A DNA stretch of 64,000 nt from contig JAJBVG010000079.1 in the NCBI GenBank assembly GCA_020859945.1, forward strand, positions 1-64,000, in the 5' to 3' direction. The first letter of the stretch is position 1, and every line of letters starts with the position of its first letter. The stretch is from Clostridiales bacterium. GTDB lineage: Bacteria; Bacillota; Clostridia; Oscillospirales; Oscillospiraceae. The notes beneath the pieces were generated by a model, which worked only from the letters and a program-made list of their open reading frames with translations, had not been told where the DNA came from and ran no database searches. This document shows, one piece after another, positions 33,265-42,212 of the stretch. Made by a program: the position numbers and the translations under genes.

Positions 33265-35697
33265 ATGAACGAAGAACTGATTTCCGAACCTGTTGCCAAC
33301 ACAACGGATATGCCCGCAATGGCCCTGCGGGGCCTGACGATTTTCCCCGGCATGACCGTCCACTTCGACGTGGGGCGGGAGGCGTCCATCCGGGCGCTGA
33401 ACGTTGCCATGGAGGATGGTGACACCATCTTTCTGGTGACCCAGAGGGACCTGTCCGTGGAGGAACCGGAGCAAAAGGACTTGTACGGCATGGGCACCAT
33501 TGTGGCCGTCCGCCAGCTGCTCCGTCTGCCGGGGGACAACGTGCGCATTATGGTGGAGGGCCTGTCCCGCGCCCGACTGGTGGAGTTGCGGGAGACCAAG
33601 CCCTACCTCATCGCCGCCGTGGAGAAAATTCCCAACGTCACCATCTCCGGCACCCCCCGCAGCGAGGCAGTGCTGCGCCAAACCTACGAGCTGTTTGAAC
33701 ACTATGCCGAGTTGTCCCCCAAGATGGCCCCGGAGGTGGTGCTGACGGTCATTTCCAGCCGGGACCCAGCGTATCTGGCGGACTTCATCGCTCAGAACAT
33801 CGCCATCCGCACCGAGGACAAACAGAGCATTTTGGACGAGATGCGGCCCCTCCGCCGCCTGGAGAAACTGAACGCCATCCTCAAGCGGGAGGGCGAGGTG
33901 CTGGAGCTGGAGCATGACCTGGACGACAAAATGCAGGAGCATATGAACCAGGTCCAGAAGGATTATTACCTGCGGGAGCAGCTGAAGGTCATTCAGAGCG
34001 AGCTGGGCGAGGGGGAGGACAGCGACAGCGACCTCCAGGAGTACGCCGACAAAATCGCCCAGGCCAATCTGCCCCAGGAGGTGGAGGAGAAGCTCAACAA
34101 GGAGCTGAAACGGCTGGCAAAGCAGCCCTTTGGCTCTGCTGAGGGTTCGGTTATTCGCAACTATCTGGACGTGTGCCTGGACCTGCCCTGGAACAAACGT
34201 ACCAAGGAGCGGGTCAACCTGGAGGCGGCCCGGAAGGTGCTGGACGCCGACCACTACGGCATGGAAAAGGTCAAGGAGCGCATTTTGGAGTTTATTGCCG
34301 TGCGCAAGCTGGCTCCGGACCTGCGGGGGCAGATCATCTGCCTGGCGGGGCCTCCCGGCGTAGGCAAGACCTCCATTGCCGCGTCCCTGGCCAAGGCCAT
34401 GAACCGGAAGATGGCCCGTATCTCCCTGGGCGGCATCCACGATGAGGCGGAGATCCGCGGTCACCGCAAGACCTATATCGGGGCTATGCCCGGCCAGATC
34501 ATCAAAGCCGTGGAAAAGGCGGGCAGTTCCAACCCGCTGATTTTGCTGGACGAGGTGGACAAGCTGGGCAGCGACTACAAGGGCGACCCCTCATCTGCTC
34601 TGCTGGAGGTGCTGGATGCCGAGCAGAACGCCACCTTCCGGGACAACTTCCTGGAGCTGCCCTTCGACCTGTCCGATGTGCTGTTTATCACCACCGCCAA
34701 CGATTTGGGCGCTGTCCCCGCCCCTCTGCGGGACCGGATGGAGGTCATTGAGCTGTCCTCCTACACCGACGAGGAAAAGCTGCAAATCGCCCGCCGCCAT
34801 CTGTTGCCCAAGGAGATGAAGCGCCACGGCGTCAATGGCCGCAACTTCCGGGTCACGGACGACGCTATTCGGGAAATTATCGCCGGGTACACCATGGAGT
34901 CCGGTGTGCGGCAGCTGGAACGGCAGCTGGCCCGGCTGTGTCGCCGGGGGGCCATGCAGCTGGTCAGCGGCGAGACCAAGCGGGTCACAGTCAACGGGGA
35001 CAACCTGGAAACATTCCTGGGCATCCGCAAGTATCACCGGGAACGGTACGACCACACGCCCCAGGTGGGTGTGGTCAACGGCCTGGCTTGGACCTCCGTG
35101 GGCGGCGAAATGCTGGAGGTGGAGGTCAACGTGCTGCCCGGCACCGGCAAGGTGGAACCCACCGGCAACCTGGGCAGCGTCATGCAGGAATCCTGCCACT
35201 CTGCCATCTCCTATATCCGCTCCGCTGCGGACAAGCTGGGGGTGCCTGCCGACTTCTACCAGAACAAGGACATTCACATCCACTTCCCGGAGGGGGCCGT
35301 CCCCAAGGACGGGCCTTCCGCCGGTGTGACCATCACCACCGCCATCGTCTCCGCCCTGACCAACACGCCGGTCAAACCGGACGTGGCCATGACTGGTGAG
35401 GTGACGCTGCGGGGCCGGGTGTTGCCCATCGGTGGCCTGCGGGAAAAGACCATGGCGGCCTATCGCGCCGGGATGAAAACCGTCATCATCCCCAGGGACA
35501 ACGAAAAGGACCTGGAGGAAATTGACCCCACCGTGGCTGGGGCGCTGCGGTTTGTCACCGCCTCCCAGGTGGACGCGGTGCTGGCCGAGGCGCTCATCTC
35601 CCTGCCCACCGGCAGGGCGGAGGAGCCGAAGTTGGAAAATCCCCTGCTCCCGGTGGAACACAACGGCCCGGAACAGGGCCTGACCATTCAACAGTGA
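33265..35697 (+). CDS. lon: ATP-dependent protease Lon
   Basis: This 810-residue protease has the N-terminal substrate-binding domain (1-200), a coiled-coil region, an AAA+ module with Walker [10 protein letters not shown] (about 366) and Walker B ILLDEVDK (about 428), and a C-terminal protease domain with [11 protein letters not shown] (catalytic Ser, about 690) and the conserved Lys about 43 residues later in REKTMAA. It degrades damaged and regulatory proteins. The start is the ATG at 33265 (AGAGGAA upstream). The C-terminus lies 7 bp before engB. Confidence 0.97.
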   Translation: MNEELISEPVANTTDMPAMALRGLTIFPGMTVHFDVGREASIRALNVAMEDGDTIFLVTQRDLSVEEPEQKDLYGMGTIVAVRQLLRLPGDNVRIMVEGLSRARLVELRETKPYLIAAVEKIPNVTISGTPRSEAVLRQTYELFEHYAELSPKMAPEVVLTVISSRDPAYLADFIAQNIAIRTEDKQSILDEMRPLRRLEKLNAILKREGEVLELEHDLDDKMQEHMNQVQKDYYLREQLKVIQSELGEGEDSDSDLQEYADKIAQANLPQEVEEKLNKELKRLAKQPFGSAEGSVIRNYLDVCLDLPWNKRTKERVNLEAARKVLDADHYGMEKVKERILEFIAVRKLAPDLRGQIICLAGPPGVGKTSIAASLAKAMNRKMARISLGGIHDEAEIRGHRKTYIGAMPGQIIKAVEKAGSSNPLILLDEVDKLGSDYKGDPSSALLEVLDAEQNATFRDNFLELPFDLSDVLFITTANDLGAVPAPLRDRMEVIELSSYTDEEKLQIARRHLLPKEMKRHGVNGRNFRVTDDAIREIIAGYTMESGVRQLERQLARLCRRGAMQLVSGETKRVTVNGDNLETFLGIRKYHRERYDHTPQVGVVNGLAWTSVGGEMLEVEVNVLPGTGKVEPTGNLGSVMQESCHSAISYIRSAADKLGVPADFYQNKDIHIHFPEGAVPKDGPSAGVTITTAIVSALTNTPVKPDVAMTGEVTLRGRVLPIGGLREKTMAAYRAGMKTVIIPRDNEKDLEEIDPTVAGALRFVTASQVDAVLAEALISLPTGRAEEPKLENPLLPVEHNGPEQGLTIQQ

Positions 35698-35704
35698 GGG
35701 AACT

Positions 35705-36289
35705 ATGAATCTGCACAACGCGGAATACGTGCGCTCCGCCGCCAAAGCGGGAGACTTCCTCCACGACGGGCGGGCGCAAATCGCCATGGCGGGGCGCTCC
35801 AACGTGGGCAAGTCCTCGGTCATCAACCGGCTGCTGGACCGCAAAAACCTGGCCCGGGTGGGCAACTCCCCCGGAAAGACCCGTCAGGTGAACTATTTTC
35901 TCATCGACAACAGCTTTTATCTGGTGGACCTGCCCGGCTACGGCTACGCCAAGGTTTCCAAGGCGGAGCGGGACCGCTGGGGCCAACTGATGGAGGCGTA
36001 CTTTGCCGACGAGCAAATCACCCTGGGGCTGCTCATCGTGGACGCTCGGCACAAGCCCACCGCCGATGACTGCACCATGGCCCAGTGGTTCAAGGACACC
36101 GGCTGCCCCTTCGCGGTGGTGGCCAACAAGCTGGACAAGCTGAAAAAGTCCGAGGTAGAACCCAACCTGGCCCGCATCCGGGAGACCCTGGAGCTGGGGG
36201 AGGACGTGCCGCTGGTGGCCTTCTCCGCCGAGAAGGGGACAGGCAAGCAGGAACTGCTGAATCTCGTCCTGGGCTGTCTGGCGAAGTAA
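35705..36289 (+). CDS. engB: Ribosome biogenesis GTP-binding protein EngB (YsxC)
   Basis: This 194-residue GTPase is needed for 50S assembly. Motifs: G1 GRSNVGKSS (about 36), G3 DLPGYG (about 78) and G4 NKLDKL (about 140). Length and the lon-engB order are typical for Firmicutes. It is the last gene of the proteostasis block. Confidence 0.96.
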   Translation: MNLHNAEYVRSAAKAGDFLHDGRAQIAMAGRSNVGKSSVINRLLDRKNLARVGNSPGKTRQVNYFLIDNSFYLVDLPGYGYAKVSKAERDRWGQLMEAYFADEQITLGLLIVDARHKPTADDCTMAQWFKDTGCPFAVVANKLDKLKKSEVEPNLARIRETLELGEDVPLVAFSAEKGTGKQELLNLVLGCLAK

Positions 36290-36299
36290 AAAAACATCT

Positions 36300-36616
36300 C
36301 GACGGCCCTTTTCCCCCCAGAAAAGGGCCGTTTGAGCCTGTCGTAAAACGACAGGCTCTCGACCAAAATCACGGATTTTGGTCGAAAGTGCGGCCCCGGC
36401 AGCGCACGCGCAAGCGCGCACGTTTGGGGCCTCCCTGTGTGCTTTTGCCGGTACACGCCCGGCTAAAAGCACGGATTTCAATTTATTTTGTTGCTTACGC
36501 AACAAAACTCCTGCGGAGGGCTTCCATAACTTTTCATTATACTTAATTCTGTTGGAAATAACTTTTTTGACAACCTGTCATAGCCCTTTTCGCCCGCAGA
36601 AAAGGGCCGCTTTTTG
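36300..36616. repeat. Palindrome array between engB and the S51-like gene
   Basis: This 317-bp stretch has no ORF but at least six consecutive hairpins: ACGGCCCTTTTC/GAAAAGGGCCGT (36302-36331, probable engB terminator), AGCCTGTCGT/ACGACAGGCT (36335-36357), CGACCAAAATC/GATTTTGGTCG (36360-36384), a GGCCCC/GGGGCC stem, GTGCTTTTGCCGG/CCGGCTAAAAGCAC, TTTTGTTGC/GCAACAAAA and a final GCCCTTTTC/GAAAAGGGC with a T-run. The first and last share GCCCTTTTC and GAAAAGGGCCG arms. It looks like a composite extragenic repeat. Confidence 0.75.
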
Positions 36617-36637
36617 CAAGTGAAGGGAGCGTACATC

Positions 36638-37294
36638 ATGAGGACCAACGTTTTGCTGAACACCTACGCCTTTCAGGAGCCGTGGGCGGCGGCCTGGCTG
36701 GAACGACTTTTAAAGCCCGATATGCGGGCCACGGTGGTGGCTTTCTCCTTCAATGCGGGCATGGATGAGGTACAGGCCGCCTCAGAGGGCCACCGCCGTG
36801 ACCTGCTGCCCGCCTTCGCCCACTACGGCATCGGCCCGGAGCAGGTGGAGCTGGTCAACTGGTTCCGGGACACCCCCCAGACCGCTCGGCAGAAGATCCA
36901 GAACAGCGACATCCTGTTTTTTACCGGCGGCTGGCCCGACCACATGATGTACCGGCTGGGCCGGTGGGAGCTGATAGAACTCATTGAGCAGTTCGACGGC
37001 ATCGTCATGGGGTGCAGCGCCGGGGCCATGGTGCAGATGAAGCGCTACCACATCACCCCGGACGAGGACTACCCCAACTTCGTCTACCTGTCCGGCATGG
37101 ATATGCTGGATCGGTTTTACATCGAGGTCCACTACCGGGAGACCGACCTCCAGCACGCCAGCATTGACCGGGTGCGCCGGGAGCGGGGAAAACCTGTCTT
37201 TGCCATGTACAACGACGGCGGCCTGCTGGTGCAGGGAGACTGCGTCACGCCCATGGGCCGGGTGCGGCTGTTTTTGCCGGAAAAAGCAGAATAA
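36638..37294 (+). CDS. Peptidase S51 (dipeptidase E)-like protein
   Basis: This 218-residue class I glutamine-amidotransferase-like fold protein carries the nucleophile elbow MGCSAGAM (about residue 131), the GxSAG form of S51 peptidases such as cyanophycinase and Asp-dipeptidase E. DILFFTGGWPDH (about 91) and a later GGLLVQG fit the family. The ATG at 36638 follows GAAGGGAG. No cyanophycin synthetase is in the window, so the substrate is open. Confidence 0.75.
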   Translation: MRTNVLLNTYAFQEPWAAAWLERLLKPDMRATVVAFSFNAGMDEVQAASEGHRRDLLPAFAHYGIGPEQVELVNWFRDTPQTARQKIQNSDILFFTGGWPDHMMYRLGRWELIELIEQFDGIVMGCSAGAMVQMKRYHITPDEDYPNFVYLSGMDMLDRFYIEVHYRETDLQHASIDRVRRERGKPVFAMYNDGGLLVQGDCVTPMGRVRLFLPEKAE

Positions 37295-37302
37295 AGCGTC
37301 AA

Positions 37303-37336
37303 AATCCCCTCCAACCATTTGCGGCTGGAGGGGATT
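37303..37336. terminator. Bidirectional terminator between the S51-like gene and purD
   Basis: AATCCCCTCCA pairs perfectly with TGGAGGGGATT over a 12-base loop. On the minus strand it is followed by TTGACGCTTT. It serves two convergent genes. Confidence 0.8.
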
Positions 37337-37362
37337 CGTGTGTTTAACTGTGTTTCAGGAGA

Positions 37363-38625
37363 TCACTCCACCCACACCTTGCCGATGTCGGTGCGGAAGT
37401 GCATATCTTTCCAGGTGATGGGCTTTGCGGCGGCGTAGGCGTTGTCCACCGCCTCGGCCAGGGTCGCACCCCGGGCGGTGACGCCCAGCACCCGTCCGCC
37501 GTTGGTCAGGTATTCCCCGTTGGGACCAAACTTGGTGCCCGCGTGGAACACATAGGCGTCCTTCACCTGGTCCAGGCCGGAGATGACATTGCCCTTCTCA
37601 TAGCTGAGGGGGTAGCCGCCGGAGGCCAGCACCAGGCAGCAGGCCGCGCCGCCCTTCCACTTGATGTCGATCTGGTCCAGAGTACCGTCCACGCAGGCGT
37701 TGAAGATGTCAAAGAGATCGGTGTCCAGTTGGTAGAGCAGGGGTTGGGTCTCCGGGTCGCCAAAGCGGGCATTGTACTCCACCACCTTGGGGCCGGTGGG
37801 GGTCAGCATCAGCCCGAAGTAGAGCACGCCCTTAAAGGGACGGCCCTCTGCTTTCATCGCGGCCATGGTGGGAGCGAAAATCTCCCGCATACACTGCTCC
37901 GCGATTTCCGGGGTGTAGTTGGGGGAGGGAGTAAACGCGCCCATGCCGCCGGTGTTAGGGCCTTCGTTGCCGTCATAGGCCCGCTTGTGGTCCTGGGAGG
38001 AGAGCATGGGGACCACGTGTTCCCCGTCGGCAAAGGCCAGCACCGTGACCTCTGGCCCGGTCATACACTCCTCGATGACCACCGTGGAGCCGGAGGCGCC
38101 GAACTTGCCGCCCTCCATCATGTCCCGGACGGCCTGCTTCGCCTCATCCACCGTGGCGGCCACGGTGACGCCCTTGCCCAGGGCCAGGCCGTCGGCCTTG
38201 ACCACGATGGGCGCGCCCTGCTGGTCGATGTAGGCCAGAGCCTCTGCCTCGTCGGTGAAGGTCCGGTACTGGGCGGTGGGGATGTGGTACTTGGTCATCA
38301 GCTCCTTGGAGAACGCCTTGGACGCCTCGATGATGGCGGCGTTTTTGTGGGGGCCAAAGGCTTTCAGCCCGGCCTCTTCCATGGCGTCCACCATGCCCAG
38401 GGCCAGGGGGTCGTCTGGGGCCACCATGACAAAGTCCATCTGGTTCTCCCTGGCCCACTGGACCATCGCGTCTACATCGGTGGCCCCGATGGGGACGCAG
38501 GTAGCCACAGAAGAAATGCCCGCGTTGCCGGGGGCGCAGTACAGCTCCGTCACCTTGGGGGACTGGGCCAGTTTCCAGCAGATGGCGTGCTCGCGGCCAC
38601 CGCCGCCGACTACTAATACTTTCAT
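37363..38625 (-). CDS. purD: Phosphoribosylamine-glycine ligase
   Basis: This 420-residue ATP-grasp enzyme makes GAR, step two of purine synthesis. It starts with VLVVGGGGREHAICWKL, then MVAPDDPLALGMVD, and the ATP-grasp core with LALGKGVTVA and VVEYNARFGDPETQ. The start is the ATG at 38625 after GGGAG; the track start is a GTG nine bases upstream. It is separated from the main pur genes by a deaminase and an acetyltransferase, all on the same strand. Confidence 0.95.
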   Translation of the reverse strand: MKVLVVGGGGREHAICWKLAQSPKVTELYCAPGNAGISSVATCVPIGATDVDAMVQWARENQMDFVMVAPDDPLALGMVDAMEEAGLKAFGPHKNAAIIEASKAFSKELMTKYHIPTAQYRTFTDEAEALAYIDQQGAPIVVKADGLALGKGVTVAATVDEAKQAVRDMMEGGKFGASGSTVVIEECMTGPEVTVLAFADGEHVVPMLSSQDHKRAYDGNEGPNTGGMGAFTPSPNYTPEIAEQCMREIFAPTMAAMKAEGRPFKGVLYFGLMLTPTGPKVVEYNARFGDPETQPLLYQLDTDLFDIFNACVDGTLDQIDIKWKGGAACCLVLASGGYPLSYEKGNVISGLDQVKDAYVFHAGTKFGPNGEYLTNGGRVLGVTARGATLAEAVDNAYAAAKPITWKDMHFRTDIGKVWVE

Positions 38626-38669
38626 TTGAAACACTCCCGTTTTTTAGAATCGTGTAAAAATCGCGTCAA

Positions 38670-39158
38670 TCAATACCCAAAGGTGCCTTCTAAGGACTCG
38701 TCGTTGTCGATCCAGTCCTGCACCAGAATCTCCCGGTATTCGTCCTCCGTATCCCGGATAAAGACGTTTTTGATGCCCGCGTTGATGATGAACCGCTTGC
38801 ACAGGGAGCAGCTACAGGAATTTTTGATATACTCCCCGGTGGAGACCTCTCGTCCGGTGAGGTACATGGTCGCGCCGATCATTTTGTTGCGCTCTGCGCT
38901 GATGATGGCGTTCTGCTCGGCGTGGACGCTGCGGCACAGCTCGTACCGTTCCCCCCGGGGGATTTTCAGCTGCTGCCGGATGCAATAACCCAAATCGGTG
39001 CAGTTTTTTCGTCCCCTGGGTGCGCCCACATAGCCGGTGGAGATGACCTCGTCGTTGTTGACGATGACCGCCCCATAGCGGCGGCGCAGACAGGTCCCAC
39101 GCTGGGAGACCACGTCCGCCAGGTCCAGGTAATAGTTGATTTTGTCGCGTCTGGCCAT
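38670..39158 (-). CDS. dCMP/cytidine deaminase family protein (ComEB-like)
   Basis: This 162-residue zinc deaminase has the HAE motif in SVHAEQNAI (about residue 78) and SCSCSLCKRF (about 112) in place of PCxxC. TCLRRRYGAVIV at the N-terminus and the length match dCMP deaminase/ComEB, which makes dUMP for thymidylate synthesis. The SCSLC variant still offers two cysteines for zinc. It lies 45 bp upstream of purD in transcription order. Confidence 0.85.
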   Translation of the reverse strand: MARRDKINYYLDLADVVSQRGTCLRRRYGAVIVNNDEVISTGYVGAPRGRKNCTDLGYCIRQQLKIPRGERYELCRSVHAEQNAIISAERNKMIGATMYLTGREVSTGEYIKNSCSCSLCKRFIINAGIKNVFIRDTEDEYREILVQDWIDNDESLEGTFGY

Positions 39159-39171
39159 AGTATTGCCCTCG

Positions 39172-39780
39172 TCAGTAGTCTGTCACGTCGAATTTATGGT
39201 CTTTGAAATAATAGTCCCGGTCTGCCTCAGTGATTTGCCGAATCAGCTTACAGGGGTTCCCTGCGGCAATCCAGCCCGCTGGGATGTCCTTGGTGACGAC
39301 GCTGCCCGCGCCAACCACCGCGTCGTCCCCGATGGTCACGCCGGGGAGTACCACCACGTTGCCGCCCAGCCAGACGCGGCTCCCGATGGTGATGGGGATG
39401 CCGTACTCATAGTAGGAGAGGCGGCTGTCCGGGTGGATGGGGTGTCCCGCCGTGTAGAGAGAGACGTTGGGGGCGAACAGGCAGCTGTCCCCGATGGTCA
39501 CCTTTCCCACGTCCAGGACAGTCAGGTTGTAGTTGATGAAGCAGCCGCTGCCCAGCTCGATGTTCCAGCCGTAGTCGCAGTGGAAGGGCGGCTCGATGCA
39601 GGAGCCTTCCCCGACCTTGCCCAACAGTTCCCGCAGCTGGGCGGAGAGGGCTTCGTGTTCCCAGGGCGGCGTCTGGTTGTAGGTGTAGATTTTCCGCTTG
39701 CAGGCGTCCCGTTCCTCCGGCAACCCATCAAAATCAGCCCGGTAGGGCAGGCCCGCCAGCATCCGTTCCTTTTGGTTCAT
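39172..39780 (-). CDS. Maltose/galactoside O-acetyltransferase family protein
   Basis: This 202-residue left-handed beta-helix acetyltransferase shows the N-terminal helical Mac domain (ERMLAGLPYRADFD) and hexapeptide repeats from about 70 to 185 (WNIELGSGCFINYN, VWLGGNVVVLPGVTIGDDAVVGAGSVV). His in TAGHPIH (about 114) is the catalytic position. It acetylates sugars such as maltose or galactosides with acetyl-CoA. It starts its own transcript from a SigA promoter and runs into the deaminase. Confidence 0.88.
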   Translation of the reverse strand: MNQKERMLAGLPYRADFDGLPEERDACKRKIYTYNQTPPWEHEALSAQLRELLGKVGEGSCIEPPFHCDYGWNIELGSGCFINYNLTVLDVGKVTIGDSCLFAPNVSLYTAGHPIHPDSRLSYYEYGIPITIGSRVWLGGNVVVLPGVTIGDDAVVGAGSVVTKDIPAGWIAAGNPCKLIRQITEADRDYYFKDHKFDVTDY

Positions 39781-39812
39781 CGTGTACCTCCCGAAATGTG
39801 ATTTCTGGTTCC

Positions 39813-39841
39813 ATTATACACGACTTTCCAGCCGGTGAACA
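39813..39841 (-). promoter_or_regulatory. SigA promoter of the acetyltransferase-deaminase-purD unit
   Basis: Minus strand TGTTCA and TATAAT are 17 bp apart, 33 bp before the acetyltransferase ATG. Confidence 0.6.
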
Positions 39842-39860
39842 GCCTTTTTTTCGCACATCG

Positions 39861-39888
39861 AAAAAGGGCAGGGGAGTGTCCCCTGCCC
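39861..39888 (-). terminator. Terminator of the purE-purH operon
   Basis: Minus strand GGGCAGGGGA/TCCCCTGCCC with a 3-base loop, followed by TTTTT. It lies 7 bp after the AICAR transformylase stop. Confidence 0.9.
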
Positions 39889-39895
39889 AAACTGG

Positions 39896-41071
39896 TCAAT
39901 GGTGGAACAGCCGGATACCGGTGAAGCACATGGTAATGCCGTGGCTGTTGCAGGCCGCGATGACGTTGTCGTCCCGGATGGAGCCGCCCGGCTCGGCGAT
40001 GTACTTCACGCCAGACTTGAACGCCCGCTCCACGTTGTCCCCGAAGGGGAAGAAGGCGTCGGAGCCGCAGGACACGTCGCTCATCTGGGCGATCCAGGCT
40101 TTTTTCTCATCTTCGGTCAGCACTTCGGGCTTGACCTTGAAGTTCTCCTGCCACACGCCCTCGGCCAGCACGTCCTCGTACTCGTTGGAGGTGTACACGT
40201 CGATGGCGTTGTCCCGGTTGGGGCGGCGGATGCCGTCTACGAACTGAAGGCCCAGCACCTTGGGGTGCTGGCGCATCCACCAGTTGTTGGCCTTGTCGCC
40301 CGCCAGACGGGTACAGTGTATGCGGCTCTGCTGGCCCGCGCCCACGCCGATGGTCTGGCCGTCCTTGACGTAGCAGACGGAGTTGGACTGGGTGTATTTC
40401 AGGGTGATGAGGGCCACGATCAGGTCGATTTTGGCGGCCTGGGGCAGCTCCTTGTTGTCGGTGACGATGTTGGACAGCATTTCCTCGTCGATTTTCAGGA
40501 AGTTGTGGCCCTGCTCAAAGACCACGCCGAAGATCTCCCGGCGCTCCTGGGACTTGGGGACGTAATCGGGGTCGATTTGAATAACGTTGTAGTTGCCCTT
40601 CTTCTTGGTCTTGAGGATAGCCAAAGCCTCGTCGGTGTAGCCGGGGGCGATGATGCCGTCAGAGACCTCGTTTTTCAGGTAGGCGGCGGTGGCGGCGTCG
40701 CAGACGTCGGAGAGGGCGGCCCAGTCGCCGTAGGAGCAGAGCCGGTCAGCGCCCCGGGCGCGGATGTAGGCGGCGGCGATGGGAGTGATGTCCGCGTCCT
40801 TGTCTACAAAGTAGATGGCCCGGTCGATGTCGCTGAGGGGCTTGCCCACGGCGGCCCCGGCAGGGGAGACGTGCTTGAAGGACGCGGCGGAGGGCATACC
40901 GGTGGCCTCTTTCAGCTCCTTGACCAGCTGCCAGGAGTTGAAGGCGTCCATAAAGTTGATATAGCCGGGCTTGCCGTTGAGGACGGTGACGGGCAGCTCG
41001 CCCTCGGACATGTAAATTCTCGAGGGTTTCTGGTTGGGGTTACAGCCGTATTTCAGTTCCAGTTCTTTCAT
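39896..41071 (-). CDS. purH: Stand-alone AICAR formyltransferase (PurH C-terminal domain type)
   Basis: This 391-residue protein covers only the AICAR transformylase part of PurH: LKYGCNPNQKPSRIYM at the start, SFKHVSPAGAAVG (about 66; catalytic Lys-His) and a C-terminal GGSIRDDNVIAACN. The IMP cyclohydrolase (MGS-like) domain of normal PurH is missing, and its reaction is supplied by the separate gene upstream. It adds a formyl group from 10-formyl-THF to AICAR. The ATG at 41071 is preceded by GGAGG; the track start is a GTG two codons earlier. Confidence 0.93.
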   Translation of the reverse strand: MKELELKYGCNPNQKPSRIYMSEGELPVTVLNGKPGYINFMDAFNSWQLVKELKEATGMPSAASFKHVSPAGAAVGKPLSDIDRAIYFVDKDADITPIAAAYIRARGADRLCSYGDWAALSDVCDAATAAYLKNEVSDGIIAPGYTDEALAILKTKKKGNYNVIQIDPDYVPKSQERREIFGVVFEQGHNFLKIDEEMLSNIVTDNKELPQAAKIDLIVALITLKYTQSNSVCYVKDGQTIGVGAGQQSRIHCTRLAGDKANNWWMRQHPKVLGLQFVDGIRRPNRDNAIDVYTSNEYEDVLAEGVWQENFKVKPEVLTEDEKKAWIAQMSDVSCGSDAFFPFGDNVERAFKSGVKYIAEPGGSIRDDNVIAACNSHGITMCFTGIRLFHH

Positions 41072-41218
41072 GTTCACAGCCTCCCAAATGAGTGAGTTGG
41101 TAATGATGTTCGTTCAACCTGATAAAAATTAGCAATTAGCAATGTGCAATGTGCAATTATCAGCTGTCGGATGTTGCCACTAAAAACGTGGCTGATTCAA
41201 TGGGATAACCAGTAAGAA

Positions 41219-41926
41219 TCATTCGTTGACGTTTTTGATGACATCGTCGGTTTTGCCGGTGGCAAGGTCGATGTACCGCACGAACAGGGAGACCTTGTTC
41301 TCCTTGTTCAGGCTGTCCCACAGCAGGTCAGCCAGCTCCCCGGCGGTGGCGGCGGAGATGCCCACCCGCTCCGGCTCGCCCTCGAAGGAGGGGAGGGGGT
41401 CGCCGTCGCCCATGTAGGTGTGGAGGAAGCGGCCCTCCCCGGCGACAGGGGCGTCGTACTCGTAGAAGTACCGGCAGCAGCAGGAGGGGTCGCCGTCGGC
41501 GCTCTTGAGGATGGACAGGTTATAGCTGCCATCGGGTTTCACTACGCCGGAGATGCGGGGGGTGTAGTTGGGGGCGTCCGGCTCGAAGGTCCGGGTCAGC
41601 AGGGCGTGGCGGTAGCAGTGGCCCTCCTGGAACGCCTGCCAGATGGTGTCGGTCTGGTCGCCGTTGGTGACGATGGTTTTGCCGTCGTAGTACCGGACGG
41701 GATGGTAGATGACCAGGCTGGGGTCTACCATCTTGGCGGGGTCAAACGCCTGGGTGCGAATGCCGTCCTCGGTGACGGTGAAAATCCGGTTGCGGCTGTT
41801 CACGCTGCGGCCCATGATGAAGTAGGCGATGACCGCCTGGGTGTTGTCCGCGCTGCGGCCCAGCAGGATGCCCCGGCCGGGATAGGGGTTGTTTTTCAGT
41901 TCGGTTGCAATATCCAGTTTTTTCAT
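41219..41926 (-). CDS. purO: IMP cyclohydrolase, PurO type
   Basis: This 235-residue protein resembles the archaeal-type IMP cyclohydrolase (PF07826): YPGRGILLGRS, IAYFIMGRSVNSRNR (about 33-47), TIVTNGDQTDTI (about 87) and PDAPNYTPRISGVV (about 120). It closes FAICAR to IMP, the last step of the pathway. It lies directly before the lone transformylase, which lacks this activity, so the two replace the usual bifunctional PurH. PurO is best known in archaea; similar bacterial forms occur in clostridia. Confidence 0.88.
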   Translation of the reverse strand: MKKLDIATELKNNPYPGRGILLGRSADNTQAVIAYFIMGRSVNSRNRIFTVTEDGIRTQAFDPAKMVDPSLVIYHPVRYYDGKTIVTNGDQTDTIWQAFQEGHCYRHALLTRTFEPDAPNYTPRISGVVKPDGSYNLSILKSADGDPSCCCRYFYEYDAPVAGEGRFLHTYMGDGDPLPSFEGEPERVGISAATAGELADLLWDSLNKENKVSLFVRYIDLATGKTDDVIKNVNE

Positions 41927-42011
41927 AGGAACCTCCCAATGCGCCCTGGGCGCGAAACAGTCGTAAAAGTCAAGAATCTGATTATCCCTTTGAATCAGCC
42001 GCGTCTATTTA

Positions 42012-42042
42012 TAGCGGCTAGTGACTAGTGATTAGTGGCTAG
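42012..42042. repeat. CTAG-rich extragenic repeat, copy 1
   Basis: TAGCGGCTAGTGACTAGTGA followed by TTAGTGGCTAG is nearly the reverse complement of the repeat at 52284-52307. Both lie in intergenic space. Confidence 0.7.
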
Positions 42043-42109
42043 AAAAATGGCGTTTCTTATAGAAATTCCACATCTGTCGGACAAAATTGACATTAGCGAC
42101 AAGCACTTT

Positions 42110-42168
42110 CCCCTCTTGCCTCCCCTGAAAGGGGAGGAGGGCCGCCGCCGTAGGCGGTGGCGGAGGGG
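42110..42168. repeat. Nested palindromes in the DUF1796-purO gap
   Basis: CCTCCCC-TGAAA-GGGGAGG (42119-42137) and CCGCCGCC/GGCGGTGGCGG (42142-42163) are enclosed by CCCCT/AGGGG. The composite is the type of extragenic element common in this clade. It splits the pur operon mRNA without an obvious U-run on the coding strand. Confidence 0.65.
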
Positions 42169-42212
42169 TTTTGGCACATGGCCGAATAAAAGGAATAACC
42201 GGAAAGTCAAAA

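Noticed and set aside
36300-36616. CRISPR array in the palindrome-rich gap
   Set aside because: The palindromes differ from each other and there are no regularly spaced identical repeats.
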